From NCBI RefSeq assembly GCF_950101795.1, contig NZ_CATNLZ010000032.1:186001-250000 (forward strand): a stretch of DNA of 64,000 bases, given 5' to 3'. Positions 26,991-35,640 of the stretch are shown here, piece after piece (the first letter of the stretch is position 1; each line of letters starts with the position of its first letter). Source of the DNA: Nocardioides sp. T2.26MG-1 (GTDB taxonomy: Bacteria; Actinomycetota; Actinomycetes; Propionibacteriales; Nocardioidaceae). The translations under genes and the position numbers were made by a program. The notes beneath the pieces are model-generated. The model saw only the letters and a list, made by a program, of their open reading frames with translations, did no database searches and had not been told where the DNA came from.

Positions 26991-28300
26991 CGCGACTGCT
27001 CCGCCACGGCGTCCTCCTCGTGGTGCTCGCCCTGCTCGCCGGGGCGTGCAAGTTCGACGGCGCCTACGACCTGCCGCTCCCGGGCTCGCCGGTCGACGCC
27101 GACCACTCCTACGAGGTCACCGCCGAGTTCGCCGACATCCTCAACGTGGTGCCGCGCTCGCCGGTGATGGTCGACGACGTGACGGTCGGCGAGGTAACCG
27201 ACGTGGAGCGGGTCGGCTGGCACGCCCAGGTCACGCTGCGGATCCGCGACGACGTCAAGCTCCCCGACAACGCGATCGCCGACATCCGCCAGGTCAGCCT
27301 GCTGGGGGAGAAGTACGTCGCGCTCGAGGCGCCGGCCGAGGGCGCCTCGGACGACCTGCTCGCCGACGGGGACGCGATCCCGCTGGCCGACACCGGCCGC
27401 AACCCGGAGGTCGAGGAGGTGCTGGGTGCGCTCTCCTTCCTGCTCAGCGGCGGCGGCGTCGGCCAGCTCGGGACGATCACCCACGAGCTCAACCAGGTCA
27501 TGGACGGGCGCACCGACCGGCTGCGCCACCTGCTCGGCTCGCTGGAGAACGTCGTCGGCACCCTCGACGACCAGAAGGCCGACATCGTCCACGCGATGGA
27601 GTCCCTCGACCACCTCACCGGCACCCTGAACGCCGAGAAGAAGACCATCACCGGCGCGCTCGACGTCGCGGGACCGGCCGTCGAGGTGCTCGCCGCGCAG
27701 CACGACGAGCTGATGGCGATGCTCACCTCGCTCAACCGGCTCGGGGAGGTCGGCACCCGCGTGATCGGCCAGAGCAAGCAGGACATCCTGGACTCCCTTG
27801 ACCATCTCCAGCCGATCCTGCAGCGCCTCTACGAGGCCGGCGACGACCTGGCCCCGGGCCTCAACCTGCTGGTGAGCTTCCCGTTCCCCAAGGAGGCCTC
27901 CGAGATCGTCAAGGGCGACTACGCCAACACCTCGATCCGCGCCGACATCAGCCTCGAGAACCTCCTGCCTGGTGCGCCCGGCGGCGGCATCCCCGGCATC
28001 CCCGACCCCGGCGAGCTGCTCACCGCGGTCGAGAAGTGCCTGCGCAGCGGCGACCTCACCACCAAGCCCTGCCAGAAGGTGCTCGCCTCGGCCGACCTGC
28101 TGGGCAACCTGATCAAGGACTGCAAGAAGAAGAAGTACGACGGCAACCCGGTGTGCACGATCATCGAGGCGCTGCCGGGCGGTGGCGGCGGGCTCCCGGG
28201 CCTGCCCGACCTGCCCGGGACACTCGGCGGCGTCCTGGGCGGTCTGCTCGGCGCCGAGCGGGCGCCCACCTCCGCCGGCCTCTACGGAGGTGCCGGATGA
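26987..28300 (+). CDS. mce4E: Mce4E-type lipoprotein (LprN-like)
   Basis: A 437-residue MCE-family lipoprotein. The N-terminus is a short signal with lipobox LLAGAC, lipidated Cys at about residue 22. The MCE domain spans ~40-120 (YEVTAEFADILNVV, then LLGEKYVALEAP). The C-terminal tail is rich in Gly/Pro and has four Cys residues. In all mce operons the fifth subunit is the lipoprotein, which fits its place here. GTG 26987 overlaps the mce4D stop. Confidence 0.91.
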   Translation: MTRLLRHGVLLVVLALLAGACKFDGAYDLPLPGSPVDADHSYEVTAEFADILNVVPRSPVMVDDVTVGEVTDVERVGWHAQVTLRIRDDVKLPDNAIADIRQVSLLGEKYVALEAPAEGASDDLLADGDAIPLADTGRNPEVEEVLGALSFLLSGGGVGQLGTITHELNQVMDGRTDRLRHLLGSLENVVGTLDDQKADIVHAMESLDHLTGTLNAEKKTITGALDVAGPAVEVLAAQHDELMAMLTSLNRLGEVGTRVIGQSKQDILDSLDHLQPILQRLYEAGDDLAPGLNLLVSFPFPKEASEIVKGDYANTSIRADISLENLLPGAPGGGIPGIPDPGELLTAVEKCLRSGDLTTKPCQKVLASADLLGNLIKDCKKKKYDGNPVCTIIEALPGGGGGLPGLPDLPGTLGGVLGGLLGAERAPTSAGLYGGAG

Positions 28301-29568
28301 TGAGCCGGGGAGTGAAGGTCCGGATCGCGGCGTTCCTCGTGCTGAGCGCGGTGGGCATCGTGTACGTCGCCGGCTCCTACCTCGGCTTCGTCGACCGGGT
28401 CCTCGGCCGCGGCATCACCGTGCACGCGACGCTGCCGACCTCGGGTGGCCTCTTCGAGGGCAGCGAGGTCACCTACCGCGGCGTCAAGATCGGCAAGGTC
28501 TCGGCGATGACCGCCAGCGCCGACCACGTCACGCTCGACCTGGCGCTGCAGGACGGCACCGAGCTGCCGGCCGACTCCCCGATGTTCGTGCACAACCTCT
28601 CGGCGGTGGGGGAGCAGTACCTCGACTTCGAGCCCCCCGACGACGACGGCCCGTACGTCGAGAGCGGCGACACGCTGCACGGCACCGCCGAGTCGCTGCC
28701 CGTCGACGAGGGCGACCTGCTCGTCGAGCTCGACAAGTTCGTCGACTCCGTCGACAAGGAGAACCTCCAGGTCGTCGTCCACGAGCTCGGCACGATGTTC
28801 ACCGACACCGGCGTCCCGCTGCAGCGGCTGCTCGACAACGGCAGCGCGTTCGTCCGCGAGGCCGCCGCGCACACCGCCGACACGATCCGGCTGCTCGATC
28901 GCGGCAAGCGCGTGCTCAGCACCCAGCAGGGGCAGAAGGAGAACATCCGCGCGCTCGCCGGCGACCTGCGCAGCCTCACCGACGCGCTCGCCGACAGCGA
29001 CGACGATCTCGAGCACGTCCTGACCGGCACGCCCGGCACGGTGCGCGAGGTCGACGGGCTGCTGCGTGACCTCGAGCCCACCCTGCCGGTGCTGCTCGCC
29101 AACGCCGTCAGCGTCAACCAGGTGATGGTCTCGCACCTCGCCGGGGTGGAGCAGCTGCTCGTCACCTACCCACGGACGATCTCCGCGGGCTTCACCGGCA
29201 CCCCCGGTGACGGCTACGGGCACGTCAACCTGCAGCTCGACAGCTCGGTCCCGCCGTGCACGGAGGGCTACAAGCCCCGCAACGAGTGGCGCCCGCCGAG
29301 CGACCTCACCGACAGCCCGATCTACCCGGCGCAGTGCACGAGCGGGCCGCCGTACGTCATGCGGGGCCCGAAGTACTCGCCCGGCGGCCAGGGCAACCCC
29401 TCGCCCGGCCGGCTCTACCGCTCGTCGTACGACCCGGTCACGGGTTTCGTCTCAGGTGCCGTCGATGCGAGCGGCAACCCCGTACGCTTCGTCGATCAGG
29501 GCAACCTGTCCATCCTGGGAGGGGACGCGTGGAAGTGGCTGCTGGTGGGGCCGGTGACCGGCCGGTGA
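28297..29568 (+). CDS. mce4F: Mce4F-type MCE family protein
   Basis: A 423-residue subunit. A membrane segment at ~9-30 is followed by an MCE domain (~40-115; TVHATLPTSGGLFEGSEVTY) and a helical region. The C-terminal domain (~310-423) is Pro/Tyr-rich with Cys residues in PPCTEGYKPR and PAQCTSGPPYV, a tail usual for Mce F subunits. ATG 28297 overlaps the mce4E stop, with ATG 28300 immediately behind. It is the last of the six Mce genes. Confidence 0.9.
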   Translation: MMSRGVKVRIAAFLVLSAVGIVYVAGSYLGFVDRVLGRGITVHATLPTSGGLFEGSEVTYRGVKIGKVSAMTASADHVTLDLALQDGTELPADSPMFVHNLSAVGEQYLDFEPPDDDGPYVESGDTLHGTAESLPVDEGDLLVELDKFVDSVDKENLQVVVHELGTMFTDTGVPLQRLLDNGSAFVREAAAHTADTIRLLDRGKRVLSTQQGQKENIRALAGDLRSLTDALADSDDDLEHVLTGTPGTVREVDGLLRDLEPTLPVLLANAVSVNQVMVSHLAGVEQLLVTYPRTISAGFTGTPGDGYGHVNLQLDSSVPPCTEGYKPRNEWRPPSDLTDSPIYPAQCTSGPPYVMRGPKYSPGGQGNPSPGRLYRSSYDPVTGFVSGAVDASGNPVRFVDQGNLSILGGDAWKWLLVGPVTGR

Positions 29569-30098
29569 CCTCCCAGGAGACCGACGCCGGGCCGGACACT
29601 CGGGTCCGCCTGAACATCGGTCTGTACGTGCTGGCACTGCTGCTGGCGTGCGCGGTCGTCTTCGGCGGTGTGCTCGCCGCGCAGGAGCACCGCGACCGTG
29701 GCCGAGCGGCAGGGGAGCAGGAGCGGTACGGCGCCGTGCTGGCCGCGGCCCGCGCCGAGGTGGAGGCCTTCATCAACATCGACTATCGCGACGCGCGCAA
29801 GAGCATCGACGGGGTGGCCGCCGGTGCGACGGGCAAGTTCGCCAAGCAGTACGACAGCGCGACCAGCGGTGTCCTCGAGACCCTCAAGCGCAACCGGTCC
29901 GTGATGGACGGCGAGGTCTTGTGGGCCGGCGTGGTGACCGTCGACCCCGACAGTGCCACGGTCATCGCGGCCACCCAGGGCACCGTCGCCAACGTCTCGA
30001 CCGACGACAAGCCGATCGCCCGGTACTTCCGGCTCAAGCTCGATCTCCAGAAGGTCGACGGCGACTGGTTGACCGCCGACCTGGAGTTCGTGGCCTGA
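29565..30098 (+). CDS. Mce-associated membrane protein (Mas4A-like)
   Basis: A 177-residue protein with one hydrophobic segment (~18-40) and a C-terminal globular domain of about 125 residues resembling the NTF2/VirB8-like fold of Mce-associated proteins (AEVEAFINIDYRDARKSID; KVDGDWLTADLEFV). These proteins stabilise Mce complexes in mycobacteria. GTG 29565 overlaps the mce4F stop, so it belongs to the operon. A start a few codons upstream is less likely. Confidence 0.82.
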   Translation: MTSQETDAGPDTRVRLNIGLYVLALLLACAVVFGGVLAAQEHRDRGRAAGEQERYGAVLAAARAEVEAFINIDYRDARKSIDGVAAGATGKFAKQYDSATSGVLETLKRNRSVMDGEVLWAGVVTVDPDSATVIAATQGTVANVSTDDKPIARYFRLKLDLQKVDGDWLTADLEFVA

Positions 30099-30790
30099 TG
30101 ACCGACAGCTCAGGGAAGCCTCGCAACCCGCGCCGCCCGGTCGTCGGGTCCCGCAACCCCACGGGCCGCCCGCGCAAGGTCCCCACGCAGACCCACCCCG
30201 AGCCCGCGGTCGAGCCGTCCCCCCCGGTGGTCGAGCCTGTCGAGACCACGACCCCACCGCGCCGGACGCCCGGCGTCGGCGGCCGGCGTACGACGATCGC
30301 GCTGGTGGTCGCCGTGGTCGTGCTGCTCCTGGTCGGGGCGGCGGAGATCTTCTACCTCGTCCGCGACGACACGCCGACGGTGTCGGCGAGCCGGCCGGTG
30401 GTCACCGGCGAGCTCACCCACCGCGCGGCGGTCGAGGCGGCGGCCCGGTCGACCGAGGAGATCCTCTCCACCAGCTACGAGAACTACGACGAGCAGGTCG
30501 ACCAGGCCGCCGCGAAGATGACCGACGCGTTCGCGGCGGAGTACCGCAAGACCTCCGACGGCATCCGCGACCAGTTCGTGGCGAGCAAGACCAAGCTGCA
30601 GGTCAAGGCGGTCGCCCAGGGTGTCGTCCAGGCGTCGCCTGCCCAGGTGCAGGCGCTCCTGTTCCTCGACCAGTACGTCGAGAAGACCGAGGACGGCCAG
30701 CCGCGCACCGACTACCGGCAGTACCGGGCGCTGGTGACGGTGGTGCACACCGACCAGGGCTGGCTGGTGTCGAACATCGAGACGCAGTAG
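30098..30790 (+). CDS. Mce-associated membrane protein (Mas4B-like) with repeat-derived peptide
   Basis: A 230-residue protein. Residues 1-65 are a Pro/Arg-rich cytoplasmic tail, one membrane helix lies at ~67-88, and an NTF2-like extracellular domain follows (ILSTSYENYDEQVDQAAAKM; VHTDQGWLVSNIET). Residues 43-51 (PVVEPVETT) are encoded by GGTGGTCGAGCCTGTCGAGA, a recurring intergenic repeat of Nocardioides-type genomes, so part of the tail appears to be captured repeat DNA. ATG 30098 overlaps the previous stop. It is the last gene of the mce4 operon; a new KstR operator follows. Confidence 0.82.
   Translation: MTDSSGKPRNPRRPVVGSRNPTGRPRKVPTQTHPEPAVEPSPPVVEPVETTTPPRRTPGVGGRRTTIALVVAVVVLLLVGAAEIFYLVRDDTPTVSASRPVVTGELTHRAAVEAAARSTEEILSTSYENYDEQVDQAAAKMTDAFAAEYRKTSDGIRDQFVASKTKLQVKAVAQGVVQASPAQVQALLFLDQYVEKTEDGQPRTDYRQYRALVTVVHTDQGWLVSNIETQ
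30226..30249 (+). repeat. REP-like repeat inside the Mas4B-like coding sequence
   Basis: GGTGGTCGAGCCTGTCGAGACCAC lies in frame in the mce-associated gene and gives the peptide VVEPVETT. It is split here as GGTGGTCGAGCC and TGTCGAGACCAC. The peptide is often seen in disordered tails of actinobacterial proteins and reflects a short repeated DNA element rather than a protein motif. Confidence 0.65.
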
Positions 30791-30803
30791 GGTTTTGCAA
30801 AAC

Positions 30804-30817
30804 TAGAACAGGTTATA
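30804..30817. promoter_or_regulatory. KstR operator 3 (before the ferredoxin reductase operon)
   Basis: TAGAACAGGTTATA fits TnnAACnnGTTnnA at every fixed base. It overlaps a TATAGT -10 box at 30814-30819. No good -35 is visible at normal spacing. The transcript would start near 30826, and a GAGGAGAAG ribosome-binding site precedes GTG 30854. The operator therefore sits on the promoter of the reductase-ferredoxin-SDR operon. Confidence 0.85.
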
Positions 30818-30853
30818 GTTGAGCCGGGGCCCCGAGAGGAGAAGGATCGCCGC

Positions 30854-31840
30854 GTGTCCACTGACAACGCTGCCGACGTCGACCTCCTCGTGATCGGTGC
30901 CGGCCCGACCGGCCTCTTCGCGACCTACTACGCCGGGTTCCGCGGCTTCCGGGTCGGCGTCGTCGACTCGTTGCCCGAGCTCGGCGGCCAGATCACCGCG
31001 ATGTACCCCGAGAAGCAGATCCTCGACGTGGCCGGGTTCCCCTCGGTCAAGGGACGGGACCTGGTCGAGGGCCTGGTCGCCCAGGCCTCGACCGCGCACC
31101 CGACGTACTTCCTCGATCGCACGGCGATGACGCTCCACGAGGACCCTGAGGACGGCTATGTGACCGTCGGTCTCGACGACGGCACCGAGGTGCGCGCCAA
31201 GGCCGTGCTGGTGACCGCGGGCATCGGCAAGTTCAGCCCGCGCCCGCTGCCTGCCGGCGAGGGCTGGCTGGGCCGCGGCCTGGAGTTCTTCGTGCCGAGC
31301 TTCGCGCCGTACGTCGGCAAGGACGTCGTGATCGTCGGCGGCGGTGACAGCGCGTTCGACTGGGCGCTGCACCTCGAGCCGGTCGCCCGGTCGGTCACGC
31401 TGGTCCACCGGCGCGACGCGTTCCGCGCCCACCAGCGCACGGTCGACGCCGTCCAGGCCTCCTCGGTCGAGATCGTGACCCGCGCCGAGGTCTCCGCGAT
31501 CCGCGGCAACGGCGTGGTGGAGTCCATCGAGATCACCGTCGACGGCGAGACCACCGAGCGCCCGGCGCAGGCGATCGTGGCCGCGCTCGGGTTCGTCGCG
31601 GACCTGGGCCCGCTGCAGAAGTGGGGCCTGGACGTGGAGAAGCGGCACCTGGTCGTCGACTCCTCGATGCGCACCAACCTGCCGCGGGTGTTCGCGGCCG
31701 GCGACATCACCGAGTACCCCGGCAAGGTCCGCCTGATCGCCGTCGGGTTCGGCGAGGCGGCCACCGCCGTCAACAACGCGGCGGTCGTGATCGACCCGAC
31801 CGCCCACGTGTTCCCCGGTCACTCCAGTGAAGGAAGCTGA
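30854..31840 (+). CDS. Ferredoxin-NADP reductase (thioredoxin-reductase-like)
   Basis: A 328-residue FAD enzyme. Motifs are GAGPTG (residues 15-20, FAD), ELGGQITAMYPEK, VGGGDSAFDWAL (~157-168, NADPH) and VFAAGDITEYPGKVRLIA near the C-terminus. It lacks the redox CxxC of thioredoxin reductase, which marks it as the YumC-type ferredoxin-NADP reductase. It should pass electrons from NADPH to the ferredoxin encoded 9 bp downstream. GTG 30854 has a good ribosome-binding site. Under KstR, the likely users of the electrons are steroid oxygenases encoded elsewhere. Confidence 0.88.
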   Translation: MSTDNAADVDLLVIGAGPTGLFATYYAGFRGFRVGVVDSLPELGGQITAMYPEKQILDVAGFPSVKGRDLVEGLVAQASTAHPTYFLDRTAMTLHEDPEDGYVTVGLDDGTEVRAKAVLVTAGIGKFSPRPLPAGEGWLGRGLEFFVPSFAPYVGKDVVIVGGGDSAFDWALHLEPVARSVTLVHRRDAFRAHQRTVDAVQASSVEIVTRAEVSAIRGNGVVESIEITVDGETTERPAQAIVAALGFVADLGPLQKWGLDVEKRHLVVDSSMRTNLPRVFAAGDITEYPGKVRLIAVGFGEAATAVNNAAVVIDPTAHVFPGHSSEGS

Positions 31841-31849
31841 GGCAGCCAG

Positions 31850-32041
31850 ATGAAGATCAAGGTCGACTTCGACCTGTGTGAGTCCAACGCGCTCTGCGAG
31901 GCGCTGGCCCCCGACGTGTTCGAGCTGGACGACGACGACTTCCTCCAGCTCAAGACCGAGGAGACCACGCCCGAGAACATCGAGGCGGTGAAGCGCGCCG
32001 TCGCCGCGTGCCCGCGCACCGCGATCTCCCTGGAGGACTGA
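31850..32041 (+). CDS. fdxD: [3Fe-4S] ferredoxin, FdxD-like
   Basis: A 63-residue ferredoxin with three cysteines: Cys10, Cys16 and Cys54 (in ACPRTAI). The position that would hold a fourth cysteine is Asn13, as in mycobacterial P450-type ferredoxins with a [3Fe-4S] cluster. It closely resembles FdxD (Rv3503c), which lies beside the mce4 operon and is KstR-controlled in M. tuberculosis. It follows the ferredoxin reductase by 9 bp and precedes the SDR by 4 bp, so the operon is tight. Confidence 0.9.
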   Translation: MKIKVDFDLCESNALCEALAPDVFELDDDDFLQLKTEETTPENIEAVKRAVAACPRTAISLED

Positions 32042-32045
32042 GCCG

Positions 32046-32945
32046 GTGGCGCAGACATCACTGGACGGCAAGGTCGCGATCGTCACCGGCGCCGGAGCGG
32101 GGCTCGGCCGCGCCGAGGCGCTCGCGCTGGCCGACGCCGGCGCGCGGGTCGTGCTCAACGACCTGCCGGCCGGTGCCGACGAGGCCGCCGAGGAGATCCG
32201 GTCGCGCGGCGGCGAGGCGACCGTCGTCGCCGGCGACGTGGGGGAGCGGTCCACCGCCGACGCCATGCTCGCCGCGGCGCTCGACACGTTCGGCGGCCTG
32301 GACATCGTGGTCAACAACGCAGGCGTCACCCGCGACCGGATGCTGTTCAACATGTCCGACGAGGAGTGGGACCAGGTGATCCGCATCCACCTGCGCGGCC
32401 ACTTCCTGCTCTCGCGCAACGCCGCGGCCCACTGGCGGGCCAAGGCCAAGGAGACCGGTGCGCCGGTCGGCGCCAGCGTGGTCAACACGGCCTCCGAGGC
32501 GTTCCTGTCCGGGCCGCCGGGCCAGGCCAACTACGGCGCTGCGAAGGCCGGCATCGCCGCGCTCACGGTCTCGACGGCCCGGGCGATGGCGAGCAGCGGC
32601 GTACGCGCCAACGCGATCTGCCCCCGGGCCCGCACCGCGATGACCGCACAGGTCTTCGGCGAGGACCAGTCGGGCCTCGAGGTCGACCCCTACTCGCCCG
32701 AGCACGTCGCGCCCGTGGTGGCCTACCTCGCCTCGCCGGCCGCGGCCAACATCACCGGCCAGGTGTTCGTCGTCTACGGCGGCATGGTGGCCCTGGTCGC
32801 CGCGCCCGTGGTCGAGCAGCGCTTCGACAAGTCCGGCACGCTCTGGACCCTCGACGACCTCGACAAGCAGGTCGGCGGCTACTTCGAGGACCGGGACCCC
32901 GCCGTCGGCTTCGCGGCCGACTCGATCCTGAAGCTGACGGTGTGA
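32046..32945 (+). CDS. Short-chain dehydrogenase, hsd4A-like (hydroxyacyl-CoA/17beta-hydroxysteroid type)
   Basis: A 299-residue SDR. The NAD site is TGAGAGLGRAE (~14-24). The catalytic residues are Ser150, Tyr163 and Lys167. NNAGVTRDRM (90-99) is typical of the MFE-2/hydroxyacyl-CoA dehydrogenase branch. The extended C-terminus (~250-299) also fits that branch. The gene order ferredoxin then SDR beside an mce4 operon mirrors fdxD-hsd4A in M. tuberculosis, where the product acts on sterol side-chain CoA intermediates. GTG 32046 is 4 bp after the ferredoxin stop. Confidence 0.85.
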   Translation: MAQTSLDGKVAIVTGAGAGLGRAEALALADAGARVVLNDLPAGADEAAEEIRSRGGEATVVAGDVGERSTADAMLAAALDTFGGLDIVVNNAGVTRDRMLFNMSDEEWDQVIRIHLRGHFLLSRNAAAHWRAKAKETGAPVGASVVNTASEAFLSGPPGQANYGAAKAGIAALTVSTARAMASSGVRANAICPRARTAMTAQVFGEDQSGLEVDPYSPEHVAPVVAYLASPAAANITGQVFVVYGGMVALVAAPVVEQRFDKSGTLWTLDDLDKQVGGYFEDRDPAVGFAADSILKLTV

Positions 32946-32947
32946 CG

Positions 32948-33700
32948 ATGAGACTGGACGGCAAGATCGCGATCGTCACCGGCGGCGCGATGGGGCAGGG
33001 CGCCGGCATCAGCCGGGCGTTCGTCGCCGAGGGTGCGCGCGTGGTGATCGCCGACGTCGCGAAGGACGCCGGCCAGGAGCTGGCGGACTCGTTGGGGGAG
33101 GCCGCGCACTTCGCCCACCACGACGTGAGCGACCAGGCCTCGTGGACGGCACTCGTCGAGGACACCAACGCCCGCTTCGGGCCGGTCAACGTGCTCGCCA
33201 ACAACGCCGGCATCCTGCGGTTCGGCGAGATCGAGAACATGCCGGTCGACGAGGTCGAGCTGCTGTGGCGGGTCAACCAGCTCGGCTGCTTCCTCGGCAT
33301 GAACGCCGTGACCTACACGATGCGCAAGAACGGCGGCGGCTCGATCATCAACGCCTCCTCGGTCGAGGGCCTGGCCGGCATGCCCGGCTGCACGGCCTAC
33401 GCCGCGACGAAGTGGGCGATCCGCGGCATGACCAAGTGTGCTGCGATGGAGCTGGGCCCCAAGGGCATCCGGGTCAACTCCGTGCACCCCGGCATGATCG
33501 ACACCCCGATGACGCGGGTGCACGGCGGCGACGCCGCGATGGAGTACGGCGCCTCCAAGGTGCCGCTGCGCCGGGTCGGGACGCCTGCGGACGTCGCGCC
33601 GCTGTACGTGTTCCTCGCCAGCGACGAGTCGTCGTACATCAACGGCGCCGAGATCGCGATCGACGGAGGCGTGACCGCCACCCACGCCTTCGGCGGCTAG
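32948..33700 (+). CDS. Short-chain dehydrogenase, 20beta-hydroxysteroid dehydrogenase-like
   Basis: A 250-residue classical SDR with TGGAMGQGAG (11-20), NNAG (85-88) and the triad Ser138, Tyr151, Lys155. It resembles 3alpha,20beta-hydroxysteroid dehydrogenase and FabG3 (Rv2002) of M. tuberculosis, including SSVEGLAGMPGCTAYAATK and the ending DESSYINGAEIAIDGG. GTG 32942 overlaps the preceding stop and is an alternative start. As the last gene of the reductase operon it may reduce or oxidise a steroid keto group. Confidence 0.85.
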   Translation: MRLDGKIAIVTGGAMGQGAGISRAFVAEGARVVIADVAKDAGQELADSLGEAAHFAHHDVSDQASWTALVEDTNARFGPVNVLANNAGILRFGEIENMPVDEVELLWRVNQLGCFLGMNAVTYTMRKNGGGSIINASSVEGLAGMPGCTAYAATKWAIRGMTKCAAMELGPKGIRVNSVHPGMIDTPMTRVHGGDAAMEYGASKVPLRRVGTPADVAPLYVFLASDESSYINGAEIAIDGGVTATHAFGG

Positions 33701-33723
33701 GTCCCGGGGCTAGGGTCCCGTGC

Positions 33724-34221
33724 ATGGCCAACCAGCGCGACCAGGTCGTGATGACCCACGACGAGCAGGTCGAGTTCCTCCACCAGCAGCGCTCGTGCAC
33801 GCTCGGCACGTTCGGTCCGCAGGGCCAGATCCACCTCGTCGGCATGTGGTACGCCGTGCAGGACGACCACATCTGGTTCGAGACCAAGCGCAAGGCGCAG
33901 AAGACGGTGAACCTGCGCCGCGACCCGCGCTGCAGCTTCCTCGTCGAGGCCGGCCACACCTACGACCAGCTGCGCGGTGTGGCCATCGAGGGCACCGCCG
34001 AGGTGATCGAGGACGAGTCGGTCGTCTGGGGCGTGTGCGTGAACATCTTCGAGCGCTACAACGGCCCGTACTCCGAGGAGATGAAGCCGTTCGTGGAGTT
34101 CATGGCCCACAACCGGGTCGTCGTACGCCTCGACCCGCAGCGGGTCCGCTCCTGGGACCACCGCAAGCTCGGGCTGCCGGCCATGGAGCTCGGCGGCACC
34201 ACGGCCGCGTTCCTGGAGTAG
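33724..34221 (+). CDS. PPOX-class (pyridoxamine oxidase-like) flavin/F420 family protein
   Basis: A 165-residue split-barrel protein. CTLGTFGPQGQIHLVGMWY (~22-40), then KRKAQKTVNLRRDPRCSFLVEAG (~57-79; quoted as KRKAQKTVNL and RRDPRCSFLVEAG), is the pattern of actinobacterial PPOX-class F420- or flavin-binding oxidoreductases. Substrate is unknown. It is 23 bp downstream of the SDR, but a TAGGGT -10 box (33711-33716) 7 nt before ATG 33724 suggests an additional leaderless promoter of its own. Confidence 0.82.
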   Translation: MANQRDQVVMTHDEQVEFLHQQRSCTLGTFGPQGQIHLVGMWYAVQDDHIWFETKRKAQKTVNLRRDPRCSFLVEAGHTYDQLRGVAIEGTAEVIEDESVVWGVCVNIFERYNGPYSEEMKPFVEFMAHNRVVVRLDPQRVRSWDHRKLGLPAMELGGTTAAFLE

Positions 34222-34227
34222 CCCCGC

Positions 34228-34710
34228 TCACGAGTCCGCGGCGACGAGGCGCTCGAGGTTGTCCAGCTCGTTGGCCCGTCCGGCCACGAGCCGCTCGGTC
34301 CAGACCTCATCGTGGAGCGGCTCGCACTCCATGACGACATCGGTCCCCGTGGCCGTGGGCTCCAGCGTGACCACCGTCAGGTGGTCGTAGGGCTCGACAC
34401 CCGGGACGAAGTCGGTCCGCGACAGATAGGCCAGCCGGGTCGGCTCGGCCACCTCGGTGAACTCCTTGTGCGATCGGGTCGACAGCGGCATCCCCGCCTG
34501 CTCCATGAACGCGATCTGGTCCGCGCCGACGGCGGTCATCGTGTAGTCGAGGGCCCCGCCCGGCCGTAGGTCGAGGACATCGACCGTGGTCCGGAACCCG
34601 TCGGGCGCCCACCAGGCCCCGATGCCGGCGGGCGTGGTCCACAGCTCCCAGACCCGCTCGGGCGGGACCGGCAGGCTGCGGCGAAGGACGGTGGCGTCGT
34701 GGTGGTTCAT
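34228..34710 (-). CDS. SRPBCC / AHSA1-family protein
   Basis: A 160-residue START-like domain. The opening VPPERVWELWTTPAGIGAWWAPDGF is typical of AHSA1 proteins (quoted as VPPERVWELWTT and GIGAWWAPDGF), with EFTEVAEPTRLAYLS in the middle. These proteins bind hydrophobic ligands or Hsp90-like partners; many bacterial members are unassigned. ATG 34710 is preceded by AGGAGACC. The gene converges with the PPOX gene and leaves a 6-bp gap. Confidence 0.83.
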   Translation of the reverse strand: MNHHDATVLRRSLPVPPERVWELWTTPAGIGAWWAPDGFRTTVDVLDLRPGGALDYTMTAVGADQIAFMEQAGMPLSTRSHKEFTEVAEPTRLAYLSRTDFVPGVEPYDHLTVVTLEPTATGTDVVMECEPLHDEVWTERLVAGRANELDNLERLVAADS

Positions 34711-34836
34711 CCTGGTCTCCTGATCGTCGGTTCGAAGGGTTCTCACGCCAGGGACGGAGCTCGTGATCGGTTCTCGACATCGTCCCGACATCGAAATCGG
34801 GTCGCCGCGCCGGTGACGCCCGGCTAGCCTCCGGCC

Positions 34837-35640
34837 GTGACTCCCACGACCGACCTGCTCGCGGCCTACGACTCCCAGCTGCGGTTGGAGTCGGAGATGG
34901 TCGGTGCCCGCACCTGGCACCACCACGGCCCGCTCGTGCGGGGCGTGTTCACCGAGAGCGGCTTCGTCTCCTACCGCGACCTGGGAGGCCTCGGGGGTGA
35001 CGAGGTCGACCGGCTCATCGCCGACACCGTGGCGTGGTTCCGCGACGAGACCGACGTGGCGACGTTCGAGTGGAAGACCCGCGGGCACGACCTGCCCGCC
35101 GACCTACCCGAGCGCCTGGTCGCCCACGGGTTCGTGCCCGATCTGCCGGAGACCGTCATGATCGGCCGGGCCGAGGCGCTCGACCGGCCGGCCGACCTGC
35201 CGGCCGGCATCGCCGTACGCCGTGCGGGCGTCGGTGGCGATCTCGTGGACGACGTGGGCAGGGTGACGCGGATGCAGGCCGACGTCTTCGGCCGCAGTGC
35301 CGGACCGGACGACGGCGACCTCGCGCGCCGGCTCGCAGCCGCGCCCCACCTGGCCGGTCTGTGGTTGGCCGAGGACGCCGACGGCACCGTGGTCTGCGCG
35401 GGCCGGCTGGAGGTGGTGCCGGGCACGGAGTTCGCCGGGCTCTGGGGTGGCGCCACGCTGGCGCCCTGGCGGGGCCGCGGCATCTACCGTGCGCTGGTCG
35501 CCGCCCGGGCGCGTGCGGCCTTGGCCATGGGGGTCGCCTACCTGCACAGCGACTGCACGGACATGTCGCGCCCGATCCTCGAGCGCAGCGGGATGGTCGC
35601 GGTGACCACCACGACGCCGTACAACTGGACGCGCGACTGA
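34837..35640 (+). CDS. GNAT-family N-acetyltransferase
   Basis: A 267-residue protein whose C-terminal third is a GNAT fold. LWGGATLAPWRGRGIYRALV (~205-224) supplies the acetyl-CoA pyrophosphate-binding motif A, followed by SDCTDMSRPILERSGM. The N-terminal part may be a second, degenerate GNAT unit. GTG 34837 has a TAGCCT -10 box at 34825-34830, 6 nt upstream. Substrate is unknown. Confidence 0.82.
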   Translation: MTPTTDLLAAYDSQLRLESEMVGARTWHHHGPLVRGVFTESGFVSYRDLGGLGGDEVDRLIADTVAWFRDETDVATFEWKTRGHDLPADLPERLVAHGFVPDLPETVMIGRAEALDRPADLPAGIAVRRAGVGGDLVDDVGRVTRMQADVFGRSAGPDDGDLARRLAAAPHLAGLWLAEDADGTVVCAGRLEVVPGTEFAGLWGGATLAPWRGRGIYRALVAARARAALAMGVAYLHSDCTDMSRPILERSGMVAVTTTTPYNWTRD

